Part shown: in pieces, positions 24,978 through 33,111 of the stretch
Numbering within the stretch: the stretch's first letter is position 1
Layout: every line of letters starts with the position of its first letter
NCBI RefSeq assembly: GCF_001870785.1
Contig: NZ_MOLV01000020.1
Location: 1 to 64,000, forward strand
DNA: 64,000 bases
From: Exiguobacterium sp. KRL4
GTDB taxonomy: Bacteria > Bacillota > Bacilli > Exiguobacteriales > Exiguobacteriaceae
Direction of reading: 5' to 3'
Position numbers and translations under genes: made by a program
The notes under the pieces: model-generated
What the model was told of the DNA's origin: nothing
The model's database searches: none
What the model saw: the letters and a program-made list of their open reading frames with translations, nothing else

Positions 24978-25679
24978 ATGATATATTGCATCGGGTTATT
25001 TCTGTTGGGGGTCGTCGGGTTAACGGCGCGCGGGTTATATTTTGGGATCTTCGACATCACAGAGTGGGCGAGTCTATCGTTGTTTCTGCCCGCCGCCTAC
25101 GGAGTGGGGTGGATCGAACGGATCCAACAAAAGCGGGACGGAACCTTTTGCGGCTTGGACGCCGGATACGCTTCACGCCTCGGTGAACGATTATCGACAG
25201 GGGTGAAACAGATTTATCAAGCGGACGTTGCGTTCGGTACGTACCGGCGGACGTTCCATAAACCGTGGCACCGCTGGTTCATTGCTTTTCCGAAAGTGGA
25301 AGGTTTTTTTCTGAATTTGGTGTTCGACGTGTCAAACCAACAACTTCAGCTAGTCGAGAAACCGAATCAACGGTTGTGGAGCAATCAGACGGAATGGTGG
25401 ATCGAGGAGGAGGGGGAGACTGTCGGTGAAATCAAAACGGATAATACGTTCCGTCATGCGGCCGCGTTCAGCGAAGTGTTGCAGATGACTTACCGAGCGG
25501 AACAGTATCAGATCCAGTCATCCAAATTATCGCGGCGCATAGAGGTGTTGCAGCAAGGCGCAACAATCGCAACGAGTAAAAGGAAACGGAATCTCCTGAC
25601 GTTTGATGTGCCCAATCACGACGCGCACGTCGTGCTCCTCGCCGGAATGGTTTTGTTTCGCTTCCATTACCGGGAATGA
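24978..25679 (+). CDS. Unknown membrane-anchored protein, 233 residues
   Basis: Two N-terminal membrane helices (MIYCIGLFLLGVVGL and WASLSLFLPAAYGVGWI) are followed by a soluble beta-rich domain of about 170 residues with repeated short strands (FFLNLVFDVSNQQLQLV, WWIEEEGETVGEIK). This pattern recalls tubby/LURP-like beta barrels but I cannot assign it. I chose ATG 24978, 9 bp after GAAAGGG; an ATG at 24927 would add 17 residues without a ribosome site. Confidence 0.7.
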   Translation: MIYCIGLFLLGVVGLTARGLYFGIFDITEWASLSLFLPAAYGVGWIERIQQKRDGTFCGLDAGYASRLGERLSTGVKQIYQADVAFGTYRRTFHKPWHRWFIAFPKVEGFFLNLVFDVSNQQLQLVEKPNQRLWSNQTEWWIEEEGETVGEIKTDNTFRHAAAFSEVLQMTYRAEQYQIQSSKLSRRIEVLQQGATIATSKRKRNLLTFDVPNHDAHVVLLAGMVLFRFHYRE

Positions 25680-25760
25680 TGAGCCTCCCGGAAGATGACA
25701 GGATATGGTATCCTGAGACAAACAGCAAGCCAATCAAAAGCAGAAAGCAGGCGATTTTTG

Positions 25761-26129
25761 ATGAGTAATCCACTGAGTCAACTCGCATGGACCTTCGTCT
25801 CCGAGTGTGACATCCCGCAGGACGTGCAAGGATTATTGATTCAAGGCGAACAGGCGTTGTCCGCCTACAAGACGATCCGTGACGTTGCTATCTTCACGAC
25901 CCACCGGTTGATCATCCGTGACGCGCAAGGGTTGACGGGGAAAAAGGTCGAAGTCTACTCGATTCCCTATAAGTCGATCAACATGTATTCGACGGAAAAC
26001 GCCGGCGGGATGTTCGACATCAACTCGGAAGTCCAACTGTTCACCCGTGCCGGGACAATCAAGATCAATCTCAACAAAAAAGTCGACGTCCGAAAAATTG
26101 ACCTGCTGATTGCCAACGCGATTTTGTAA
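25761..26129 (+). CDS. Bacterial PH-domain protein (YvbH-type)
   Basis: A 122-residue PF08000-like pleckstrin-homology domain. Seen: LLIQGEQALSAYKTIRDVAIF, TTHRLIIRDAQGLTGKKVE and YSIPYKSINMYSTE, followed by FDINSEVQLFTRAG and a C-terminal helix. These proteins are cytosolic oligomers of unknown ligand. The start at ATG 25761 is preceded by AGGCGA. The small frame at 26146 follows 16 bp later with its own ribosome site. Confidence 0.85.
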   Translation: MSNPLSQLAWTFVSECDIPQDVQGLLIQGEQALSAYKTIRDVAIFTTHRLIIRDAQGLTGKKVEVYSIPYKSINMYSTENAGGMFDINSEVQLFTRAGTIKINLNKKVDVRKIDLLIANAIL

Positions 26130-26145
26130 AAGGAGTTGAGAAAAA

Positions 26146-26241
26146 ATGAGACGATTAATGAAACGTTTATCGAAGAAAAAAAGACTGTTTCTGCTCGTGA
26201 CACTCATCGCCACGATCTGTCGACCAAAACGAGTCCGTTGA
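26146..26241 (+). CDS. Small basic membrane peptide, 31 residues
   Basis: ATG 26146 has AAAAGGAG upstream at good spacing and opens a 31-codon frame. It has a very basic start (MRRLMKRLSKKKR), one short hydrophobic segment (LFLLVTLIATIC) and a basic end (RPKRVR). It could be a positively charged membrane peptide or the front of a truncated gene. The 225 bp after it hold no frame, only two terminators. Confidence 0.55.
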   Translation: MRRLMKRLSKKKRLFLLVTLIATICRPKRVR

Positions 26242-26365
26242 TTTTATTTCAATTCCCGTAATTAATTTATTTAAAAAATATCCAACTAAACCTTGCCAAT
26301 CATTCCAGAACGATTCATCCTCTACCACTCATAACAGGTACAAATCAACTATCTGCTTGTCCGAA

Positions 26366-26404
26366 CAATCAAAAACGGATCCCTTAAGGATCCGTTTTTG
26401 ATTG
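26366..26404 (+). terminator. Strong rho-independent terminator
   Basis: A perfect 17-bp stem with a CTTAA loop (26366-26382 with 26388-26404) includes TTTTTG in the descending arm. It closes the PH-domain unit. Confidence 0.85.
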
Positions 26405-26430
26405 TAGTTAAACGATTGAAGGAATAAAGA

Positions 26431-26461
26431 AATGACCGACAGCCCACGACTGTCGGTCATT
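26431..26461 (-). terminator. Terminator of the kinase-like gene
   Basis: Perfect 12-base arms (26431-26442 with 26450-26461) sit just past the stop of the minus-strand kinase-like gene. Confidence 0.75.
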
Positions 26462-26466
26462 GTTGT

Positions 26467-27087
26467 TTACCCCGTCTTGCGCATCGATTCGAACAAACGT
26501 CCTTTATAAACGTCGGCGATTGTGTTCAAAAACGATTCAGAAAAACGTTTCGGGAAATACGCCTTCGCATAAAAATAGTGGTAAGCGCGCTTTAAATCAT
26601 CCCATTGCGTACACGGATCGGTCTGACGGAATCGAGCGACATCGATGATCCGTGTCCCGGTTGGCGTCAACAGGATGTTCCGAAGATGGATGTCCGATGG
26701 ATTCAAACCGACGGAACGTGCTTCAGCTAAAGCCCGATCGACCGTTTGGATGACATCGTCCGTGATGAGTGTCCCGCTGATCAGACACTCGAACAACGTT
26801 TGTCCTTCGATGTATTCGATGACGAGGTAGTCAGTCCCGTATTCATACTGTTTCGCATACGTCGCAAAGGGACTTAATTGTTCATAAATCGACCCCTCGA
26901 TTGCCGCGAGATGGCGGTGCGATGGGAAAAACCTCTTGATTACACGATCCGTTCCGCGGATCCGGAACACAAACGCACTTCGACCTGTTCCGATCCAGTC
27001 CAGTTCATCTGGATGAGAGGTGACGGTATATCCCTCCTCGATCTCTTTCAGGTGAATGGCAAAAGCCAATTCGGAATCTGTTCTCAC
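26467..27087 (-). CDS. YrzF-like serine/threonine kinase-fold protein
   Basis: The compact protein (about 206 residues) has the glycine-rich loop IGTGRSAFVFRI, VIKRFF with the ATP-anchoring Lys, a hinge LVIEYIEGQTL, the catalytic loop DIHLRNILLT and IIDVARF in place of DFG. The Asp that binds metal is kept. It resembles B. subtilis YrzF/YbdM small kinases. GTG 27096 abuts the AAAGGA ribosome site, so I prefer GTG 27087 at 10 bp spacing. It stands alone, divergent from the carboxypeptidase; a TATAAT sits at 27114-27119 on this strand. Confidence 0.82.
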   Translation of the reverse strand: MRTDSELAFAIHLKEIEEGYTVTSHPDELDWIGTGRSAFVFRIRGTDRVIKRFFPSHRHLAAIEGSIYEQLSPFATYAKQYEYGTDYLVIEYIEGQTLFECLISGTLITDDVIQTVDRALAEARSVGLNPSDIHLRNILLTPTGTRIIDVARFRQTDPCTQWDDLKRAYHYFYAKAYFPKRFSESFLNTIADVYKGRLFESMRKTG

Positions 27088-27228
27088 AAATGCCACTTCC
27101 TTTCTCTTCTTTAATTATACGCTGTTTTCCGGCAGAAGGTTTCAGAAAACTGTTCGTGTGTGAAAGTTTTGAACATTTTGTGATATGCTGAAAATGTACA
27201 GCCACTACCGAGCCAAGGGGGAATTTTA

Positions 27229-28707
27229 ATGAATACATTACAACAATGGCGTGACCATTTTGAATCGCTTCGTGCCTACGAGGAAGCGGTTGCGTTACTC
27301 TACTGGGACATGCGGACCTACATGCCGGAACAGTCAGCCGAAAATCGTTCGAAATCGATCGGTTTTTTGTCGACGGAAAGTTTCCGTCGACGGACGGGAA
27401 CGGTCTATCAATCGTTGTTAGAAGCGATGGGTAAAGAGACATTAACGGGTCTGGAAGCGGTTTCGTACGAAAAAGCGAAACAAGCGTATGACCGGGACTC
27501 AAAGATTCCGGAAGCGGAGTATCAGACGTTCATTACGCTGATTTCAGAAGCCGAAAGTGTCTGGGAAAAGGCGAAAGACGCCGACGATTGGGAATTGTTT
27601 GCACCGTACTTAGAAAAAATCGTAGCGATGGAACGGAAATTCGTCGAGTACTGGGGATATGCACAACATCCGTACGATGCTTTGTTACACGATTATGAGC
27701 CGGGCATGACGGTCGCGGAGCTCGATCCGTTATTCGCAGAATTACGCCAAGCGATCATCACACTGTTGAAACAGCTGGACGGGAAAACATTCCCGACACT
27801 CGACTGGTCAGCAAGCCGAGACACACAGATTCAGTTGAACCATGAATGGTTAAACGATATCGGGTACGATTTCACGGCCGGACGACTCGATGAGACGGTC
27901 CATCCGTTCCAGACGACGATCAACCGGAAGGATGCGCGGGTCACGACGAAGTATGATGAAGCCGACTACCGCAATTCTGTGTTCGGAACGATGCATGAAG
28001 CGGGACACGCGACGTATGAGCAAGGCATCGCACCGGAACTCGATACGCTTGGACTTGGAGAAGGGGCCTCGATGGGCATCCACGAGTCACAATCGTTGTT
28101 TTTTGAGAACTTCATCGGTCGTAATCAAGGGTTCCTCGCGGCCCGTTATGCCGGATTGCAACAGGCGATTACATCGTTGAAAGACGTACCGTTCGAGACA
28201 TTTTATGCCGCTGTCAATGAAGTCAAACCATCACTCATCCGGATCGAAGCGGATGAGCTGACCTATGCGCTTCATATCATCATCCGGTATGAACTCGAAA
28301 AACGATTGATTACAGGTGAGCTGGAAGTCAAGAATTTACCGGCAGAATGGAACCGGCTTTATAAGGAATATCTGGGAGTCGACGTCCCGTCAAACGCGAA
28401 AGGGGTCTTACAGGACGTCCACTGGTCCGGCGGTTCGTTCGGATACTTCCCGAGTTATGCGCTTGGTCTCGTCTATAGTGCCCAGTTAAACGAAGCCTTA
28501 CGTCGTGATGTCGCCAACGTCGATCAATTGATTGCCGAAGGAACGCTTGCACCAATCAAGGAATGGCTCAGTCTAAACATTCATCAATATGGAAAAGCGA
28601 AAACACCAGCAGAGCTGATACAAGCGGCAACCGGTCAAGCGATTTCGGTCCAACCGTTGATCCACTATTTGACGGCGAAATATACGCGGGTCGTCGAGGC
28701 ATTATGA
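27229..28707 (+). CDS. M32-family metallocarboxypeptidase (Taq type)
   Basis: The 492-residue enzyme is a zinc carboxypeptidase of family M32. The zinc motif HEAGH is at residues 256-260 in FGTMHEAGHATYEQG, followed by GASMGIHESQS and the downstream Glu. Also typical are the N-terminal LYWDMRTYMP and the C-terminal VHWSGGSFGYFPSYALG. It removes C-terminal residues from peptides with broad specificity, in the cytoplasm. The ATG at 27229 has AAGGGGG upstream. The stop overlaps the GDPD start by 4 bp (ATGA), so they are coupled. Confidence 0.93.
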   Translation: MNTLQQWRDHFESLRAYEEAVALLYWDMRTYMPEQSAENRSKSIGFLSTESFRRRTGTVYQSLLEAMGKETLTGLEAVSYEKAKQAYDRDSKIPEAEYQTFITLISEAESVWEKAKDADDWELFAPYLEKIVAMERKFVEYWGYAQHPYDALLHDYEPGMTVAELDPLFAELRQAIITLLKQLDGKTFPTLDWSASRDTQIQLNHEWLNDIGYDFTAGRLDETVHPFQTTINRKDARVTTKYDEADYRNSVFGTMHEAGHATYEQGIAPELDTLGLGEGASMGIHESQSLFFENFIGRNQGFLAARYAGLQQAITSLKDVPFETFYAAVNEVKPSLIRIEADELTYALHIIIRYELEKRLITGELEVKNLPAEWNRLYKEYLGVDVPSNAKGVLQDVHWSGGSFGYFPSYALGLVYSAQLNEALRRDVANVDQLIAEGTLAPIKEWLSLNIHQYGKAKTPAELIQAATGQAISVQPLIHYLTAKYTRVVEAL

Positions 28708-29435
28708 TGCGTTGGTTCGCCCATCGCGGAGCGAGCGATCAGTTTCCGGAAAACACGTTAGAAGCAATCGAAGCGGCGATTCCCGATGTTGACGGAATCG
28801 AGTTTGATGTCCATTTTTCACGTGATGGCGTTGGTGTCATCATTCATGACGAGACCGTCAATCGGACGACGGACGGAACGGGACGGGTCGTTGATCTGAC
28901 GGTAGCCGAACTGAAACAGTTAAACGCCGGTGCCCGTTTCAGAGGCAGCGACGGACCGATGAAAACAACGATTCCGACGCTCGATGAAGTGTTGGCGTTG
29001 CTCGCTCCGACGACAGTGAAACTGAATATTGAACTGAAGACGGATACGATCCGCTATCCGGGAATCGAAGCCTACACGTTAGCGCGTTGTCACGCACATG
29101 GGATTGAGAAAAATCGATTGATTTTCAGTTCCTTTAACCATTATTCCATCGATACGGTCCGAAAACTCGATCCGGGTGTCGAGACGGCCATCCTTTATCC
29201 GTATCCGCTTTATCATCCGGAACAACAAGCGAAACAACTGGGAGCAAAAGCGATTCATCCGGATTACCGACGGGTGACGAAGGACGATGTCAGACTGGCC
29301 CATGCGGCGGGAATCGAGGTCCGTGTCTACACACCAAAAACGGTCGAAGACGTGCGGCGGATGGTCATGCTGGGTGTTGACGCCGTCATCGTCAATGATC
29401 CAAAAGGTTTCAAAGCAAGCTTGTCCATCCACTAA
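28704..29435 (+). CDS. Glycerophosphodiester phosphodiesterase
   Basis: The 243-residue enzyme hydrolyses glycerophosphodiesters to glycerol-3-phosphate and an alcohol. Seen: RWFAHRGASDQFPENTLEAI with the catalytic His-Arg, GIEFDVHFSRDGVGVIIHDE with the metal-binding Glu/Asp and second His, then LNIELKT and DAVIVNDP at the barrel ends. There is no signal peptide, so it is cytoplasmic like UgpQ. It starts at ATG 28704 (or 28707) inside the M32 stop. The next gene follows at 12 bp with its own AAGGAGG. Confidence 0.92.
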   Translation: MMRWFAHRGASDQFPENTLEAIEAAIPDVDGIEFDVHFSRDGVGVIIHDETVNRTTDGTGRVVDLTVAELKQLNAGARFRGSDGPMKTTIPTLDEVLALLAPTTVKLNIELKTDTIRYPGIEAYTLARCHAHGIEKNRLIFSSFNHYSIDTVRKLDPGVETAILYPYPLYHPEQQAKQLGAKAIHPDYRRVTKDDVRLAHAAGIEVRVYTPKTVEDVRRMVMLGVDAVIVNDPKGFKASLSIH

Positions 29436-29447
29436 GGAGGAAGCGTC

Positions 29448-29924
29448 ATGCGCAAGGAGCAGTTGTTTATCATTTTAGCGTCAGTAGCAGCGCTCGTCAT
29501 CGGTCTGCAGATTGGTTTTGCCAGTCTACCTGCCCCGAAACCAAAACGGGTCGAGGAATCGGTGACGAAACCGGATGATTTTCAGGGAGGACTTCGCGAC
29601 GCGAAAACCGAATTAAAGATGGTACAACGTTTTGCTTTAACGAGTACGATCGAACACGATCGTTTGTGTCGGACGTGGATCTACACGAGCCAAACACCGA
29701 GCCGGATTGCCGTCGACTGGTATTATGTTGCAAGTTATCCGGAAAAACAGGTCCAGATGACACGGAACGACGTCTCACGGATTTTGACGTATGACCGGTA
29801 TTTAGTAGTCATTCGTCCGATTTACGGTGTCATTGAAGACAGTGAGCTGGAACAGTTTTCTTTACGTTTTTCAAGCTATTTCATGACGATGCAACAACAA
29901 AAGGAGGATGGCGATGTCAGGTAA
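29448..29924 (+). CDS. Membrane-anchored hypothetical protein, 158 residues
   Basis: An N-terminal hydrophobic segment (LFIILASVAALVIGLQIGFA) anchors a soluble domain of about 125 residues. The domain contains SRIAVDWYYVASYPEKQV and a C-terminal helix with many Gln residues. I do not recognise the family. The ATG at 29448 has a strong AAGGAGG. The last 11 bp overlap the guanylate-kinase-like gene, so the M32-GDPD-this-kinase set is probably one operon. Confidence 0.75.
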   Translation: MRKEQLFIILASVAALVIGLQIGFASLPAPKPKRVEESVTKPDDFQGGLRDAKTELKMVQRFALTSTIEHDRLCRTWIYTSQTPSRIAVDWYYVASYPEKQVQMTRNDVSRILTYDRYLVVIRPIYGVIEDSELEQFSLRFSSYFMTMQQQKEDGDVR

Positions 29925-30483
29925 AATCATTCTATTGATTGGTGGATCAGGCAGCGGAAAGTCTTCCTTGATTAAACGGTTACGCCATGAATATGAACGT
30001 GTCCGCTTTATTCCATCTGTGACGACTCGACCGAAACGGCCGACGGAACACGATGGTGAGAGTTATCATTTTGTTGATGTCAAAACCTTTCAACAATTGA
30101 TCCAAGAAAACGGCTTTATCGAATATGCTCATGTCCACCGTGCCTGGTACGGGACTCCGCGGCAAGCATACGAGGAGATTCTCGCAACAGACGGAATCGT
30201 CATCAAAGATATTGATCCGAAAGGCGCAGCGGCGTTCAAAACGTTGTTCGCGGATCAGGTGATTACGATTTTCGTGTCCGTTCCGCCGGATTTGATGAAG
30301 GAACGGCTGTTGATGCGGGGCGATACGCCAGAATTCGAAGCGCGACTCGTCGATTATGCCGATGCGTGGAAAGACCGGGATCATTATGACTATATGATTG
30401 AAAACATCGACTTTGAACAAGCGTATGCGGATTTACTCGGAATCATTTCCGCCTATATCCCGGGACAACCGTCCGAATCGTAA
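29914..30483 (+). CDS. Guanylate kinase-like protein
   Basis: The 189-residue protein has P-loop GGSGSGKS at residues 10-17, TTRPKRPTEHDGESYHFV (nucleotide-binding) near 38, and the MRGDTPEFEARL lid region of guanylate kinases. The usual EIDVQGA is replaced by DIDPKGA, and the protein is shorter and more divergent than housekeeping Gmk. It is likely a second guanylate-kinase family member with a shifted substrate. The start at ATG 29914 has AAGGAGG 4-9 bp upstream; ATG 29908 overlaps that site. A terminator follows. Confidence 0.8.
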   Translation: MSGKIILLIGGSGSGKSSLIKRLRHEYERVRFIPSVTTRPKRPTEHDGESYHFVDVKTFQQLIQENGFIEYAHVHRAWYGTPRQAYEEILATDGIVIKDIDPKGAAAFKTLFADQVITIFVSVPPDLMKERLLMRGDTPEFEARLVDYADAWKDRDHYDYMIENIDFEQAYADLLGIISAYIPGQPSES

Positions 30484-30513
30484 CAGCAGGGAATTCGTTC
30501 CTTGCTGTTTTTT
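30484..30513 (+). terminator. Rho-independent terminator
   Basis: A 10-bp stem with a TTCG tetraloop (30484-30493 with 30498-30507) is followed by six T residues. It closes the M32-GDPD-kinase operon. Confidence 0.9.
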
Positions 30514-30539
30514 CATCCATTCTCAAACAGGAGGTTCTG

Positions 30540-31445
30540 ATGGATCCAATCGAACAGCTTTTACGGGAGCAACCTGAATTTCATGGCATCATGGTATGGG
30601 AACGAATCAAAAACGGGTATTCCCGTCATCCGAAATATGTCCTTCGGCAAAACGGGCGAACATCGATTGTCCATGTCGCGCCACGGGAAACGTTTGTACG
30701 AAAACGGGCAGAGTTTACGTTGCTCCAACGGATGAAGCAGGAAGGTTTTCCTGTTCCGGAACCATTTGCCGTCAAACAGCTGCCGTCGATCTGTTACGTT
30801 TGGTATGGTTTCCTGCCTGGACAAACGGTGAAGAAGACCTTGCCCCTTCGGCAGGAAACGGCATATGGCATGGGGCAGGAAGCAGGGCGGCTTTTGAGGC
30901 GTCTTCATCAGTATGAAGCACCGGCAGACGTCAGTCCGTGGTATGGACGGTGTCTGGACAAACACGAACGGTATGTCCGACTGTATGAGCAGGGACCGAT
31001 TCGACTAAAGGCGGACAAGGCGATCCTTTCCTTGATCAAAGAGCGCCGGCATCTGCTGAACGAGCGGCCAACTCACTTTCAGCATGATGATTTTCATCTC
31101 GACAATCTGATTACGGACGGGTGCAGCTTGACGGGGGTGATTGATTTTTCGAATTACGACTTTGGGGACCCGTGGCACGACTTCGTCAAACTTGGGCTGT
31201 TTCAAGTCGCGGACAGCCGTCCATTTGCTGTTGGTCAAATCGACGGTTATTTTGACGGTGACGTGCCGGACGCCTTTTGGGAAGTGTATGCCGTGTATCT
31301 TGCGATGGCGTTATTTTCATCGCTTGTCTGGACCCAACGTCACGCCCCGGAGGAAATCGGACCGATGACAGCCCGTCTTGAATCGATCCTCGCGGAACAT
31401 CATCATTTCGAACGAGACAGGCCCGACTGGTACACTTCGTTTTAG
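30540..31445 (+). CDS. Aminoglycoside phosphotransferase (APH)-family protein
   Basis: The 301-residue kinase-fold protein has the catalytic loop HFQHDDFHLDNLI and the metal-binding GVIDFSNYDFGDP. The upstream N-lobe includes VWYGFLPGQTV at the hinge. This matches APH/choline kinase-type phosphotransferases, which include antibiotic-modifying enzymes and small-molecule kinases. It is not close enough to a known resistance enzyme to predict resistance. The ATG at 30540 has ACAGGAGG upstream. It has its own terminators on both sides. Confidence 0.85.
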   Translation: MDPIEQLLREQPEFHGIMVWERIKNGYSRHPKYVLRQNGRTSIVHVAPRETFVRKRAEFTLLQRMKQEGFPVPEPFAVKQLPSICYVWYGFLPGQTVKKTLPLRQETAYGMGQEAGRLLRRLHQYEAPADVSPWYGRCLDKHERYVRLYEQGPIRLKADKAILSLIKERRHLLNERPTHFQHDDFHLDNLITDGCSLTGVIDFSNYDFGDPWHDFVKLGLFQVADSRPFAVGQIDGYFDGDVPDAFWEVYAVYLAMALFSSLVWTQRHAPEEIGPMTARLESILAEHHHFERDRPDWYTSF

Positions 31446-31469
31446 GAGCGCCAGACAAAAAATAAGACG

Positions 31470-31513
31470 GTCATTTCCCACACGATGCCCTGTGGGAAAC
31501 GACCGTCTTATTT
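31470..31513. terminator. Bidirectional terminator
   Basis: AAATAAGACGGTC pairs with its complement (31470-31482 with 31501-31513), with a further inner stem TTTCCCACA/TGTGGGAAA. It separates convergent genes. Confidence 0.88.
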
Positions 31514-31521
31514 GTGTACCA

Positions 31522-32535
31522 TCAACTGTCCCACGTTTCCTCCAGGTGTTCGGCGTAAAATCGTAATGCCCGTCGATAGGTCCGAATGTCTGCATCATGT
31601 GTCGTCCCGACAAGCGTCTTGACGAGGAGGCTGATCGACTCGGACGAACGGTCAAGATTGTACAGCGTCAAGGCTAAAAACGTTTGTAACGCCGGATGGT
31701 CCGGGAAGTGGGTCAGTCCTTCCGTCAAGGTCATATACGCCTCTTCATAACGGCCGAGTGCCCGGTAAGTACTACCAAGACCGACGTATGCCTGTTGCAA
31801 GTCGGGGGCCGATAAGCCGGCATCAATCGCCTGGACGTAGTAGGGGACGGCAGCCGCTTCTTCGCCGAGGCTATCGTGACACCAAGCCATCTGATAATTC
31901 ACGAACGGATCGTCAGGTGTCTGATCGAGATACGAAGCAACCAGTTTTTTGGCATCGGCGTAGTGGTTAGTCTGCCGCAACTGCCGGACCTGTTCCCAAT
32001 CATGGGGACGGGTTTGTGTCGTGGTCCGCTCCTGTCGCAGACTGACGAAGATCCGCTGGTCGATCCACGTCCCGTGTTGCGCTAAAAACTGGTGGCGGAT
32101 CCCTTCCTCCTGCATGCCGAGACGCTCGGCGAGTGCGAGTGACGTCTGACGGCTCGGGTCGATCTGCAGCTCGATCCGGTGGAAATGGAGGTGATCGAAC
32201 GCAAGTGTATGTACCGCAGTCAAGGCTTCCGCCCCGTATTCGTCGAGCGACGGTGCAGGGAACGTATAATCGATCCGTGCCCACTGGAAATCGTTCCGTG
32301 CAAGTGTCGATAGGATGATCTTTCCGAGTGGCAGACCATCTTCCGTCCGAAAAACGCCGAAGTGGTATTCGAGATCGTCTGCTGCCAACCGTTGTTGTGT
32401 TTCGACTACCGTCTTAAAATCGGATGCGGTAGAGCCGACCGGAACAAGAGAAGCGGCCAGACAGTCCGGGTAATCCGATGAATCAAGCGGACGAATCGTC
32501 AACCGATCCGTTTGTATTTCGAGGGAAAACGTCAT
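31522..32535 (-). CDS. GNAT acetyltransferase fused to a tetratricopeptide domain
   Basis: The 337-residue protein combines two units usually found apart. Residues 1-175 form a RimJ/RimL-type GNAT domain: LTIRPLDSSDYPDCL, PLGKIILSTL, YTFPAPSLDEYGAEALT, and LAERLGMQEEGIRHQFLA near 150. Residues 190-337 hold TPR units (VNYQMAWCHDSLGEEAAAVP, YVGLGSTYRALGRYEEAY, ALTLYNLDRSSESISLL), matching the small stand-alone TPR_5 protein of Bacilli. GNATs of this group acetylate N-termini or small amines; the TPR part may choose the partner. The start at ATG 32535 has AAGGAG 10 bp upstream. Confidence 0.85.
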   Translation of the reverse strand: MTFSLEIQTDRLTIRPLDSSDYPDCLAASLVPVGSTASDFKTVVETQQRLAADDLEYHFGVFRTEDGLPLGKIILSTLARNDFQWARIDYTFPAPSLDEYGAEALTAVHTLAFDHLHFHRIELQIDPSRQTSLALAERLGMQEEGIRHQFLAQHGTWIDQRIFVSLRQERTTTQTRPHDWEQVRQLRQTNHYADAKKLVASYLDQTPDDPFVNYQMAWCHDSLGEEAAAVPYYVQAIDAGLSAPDLQQAYVGLGSTYRALGRYEEAYMTLTEGLTHFPDHPALQTFLALTLYNLDRSSESISLLVKTLVGTTHDADIRTYRRALRFYAEHLEETWDS

Positions 32536-32604
32536 CTTCAAGTCACTCCTTCATCTGAAGTCAGAGCAAAAACCCTCCAACCGGATCGGCTGAAGGGACA
32601 GGCA

Positions 32605-33048
32605 TTAATTTTGTTGTTCGAGTTTCGTCAGTAACGTCCGGAACGTATCGAGCTCGGCATCCGAAAAATCAGCGAAGACGTCCGACAGGTATTCCATCTT
32701 CATCGCTTCCAGTTTGCCGTACAATTCGATGCCGTCTTCGGTTGCGCGCAGTTCGACGACACGACGGTCGAGCTCACTCCGCTCACGCGAGATCAATCCT
32801 TTTTTCGTCAATTCATCCGCCAGTGCCGTAATCATACTGGCTGAAAACTGGAACTCGTTGGATAAGGCCGAAGCAATTTGTGGACTGCTTGTGCAAAGCG
32901 ACTTCAAGATAAAGAATTCGTTTCGTGTCAAGTACGTCGTAAACATGCTCCGGACATCTTTTTTGATGGCGCGGTAGTTCATCCGCAACCCTTTTTCTGT
33001 ATCGACGATCAACTGATCGCGATTTGCTACTTCTAATGTAGTTGCCAT
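32605..33048 (-). CDS. MarR-family transcriptional regulator
   Basis: The 147-residue protein carries a winged helix: TRNEFFILKSLC, the recognition part ASMITALADELTKKGLI, and the wing RERSELDRRVVELRATEDG. MarR regulators bind palindromes in their own promoter region and respond to small molecules. It is transcribed on the same strand as, and about 60 bp after, the RelA/SpoT-domain gene. The ligand is unknown. ATG 33048 has AAAGAGTG; a GTG at 33081 would add 11 residues. Confidence 0.88.
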   Translation of the reverse strand: MATTLEVANRDQLIVDTEKGLRMNYRAIKKDVRSMFTTYLTRNEFFILKSLCTSSPQIASALSNEFQFSASMITALADELTKKGLISRERSELDRRVVELRATEDGIELYGKLEAMKMEYLSDVFADFSDAELDTFRTLLTKLEQQN

Positions 33049-33111
33049 AGTTTCACTCTTTCTGTACCGTAGTTTCTTCACCCGAGATTTAGTATAGTGA
33101 AAAATTTTAGT

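Noticed and set aside
30540-31445. An antibiotic resistance gene
   Set aside because: The APH fold alone does not predict resistance; it lies among ordinary chromosomal genes and shows no close match to a known resistance enzyme.
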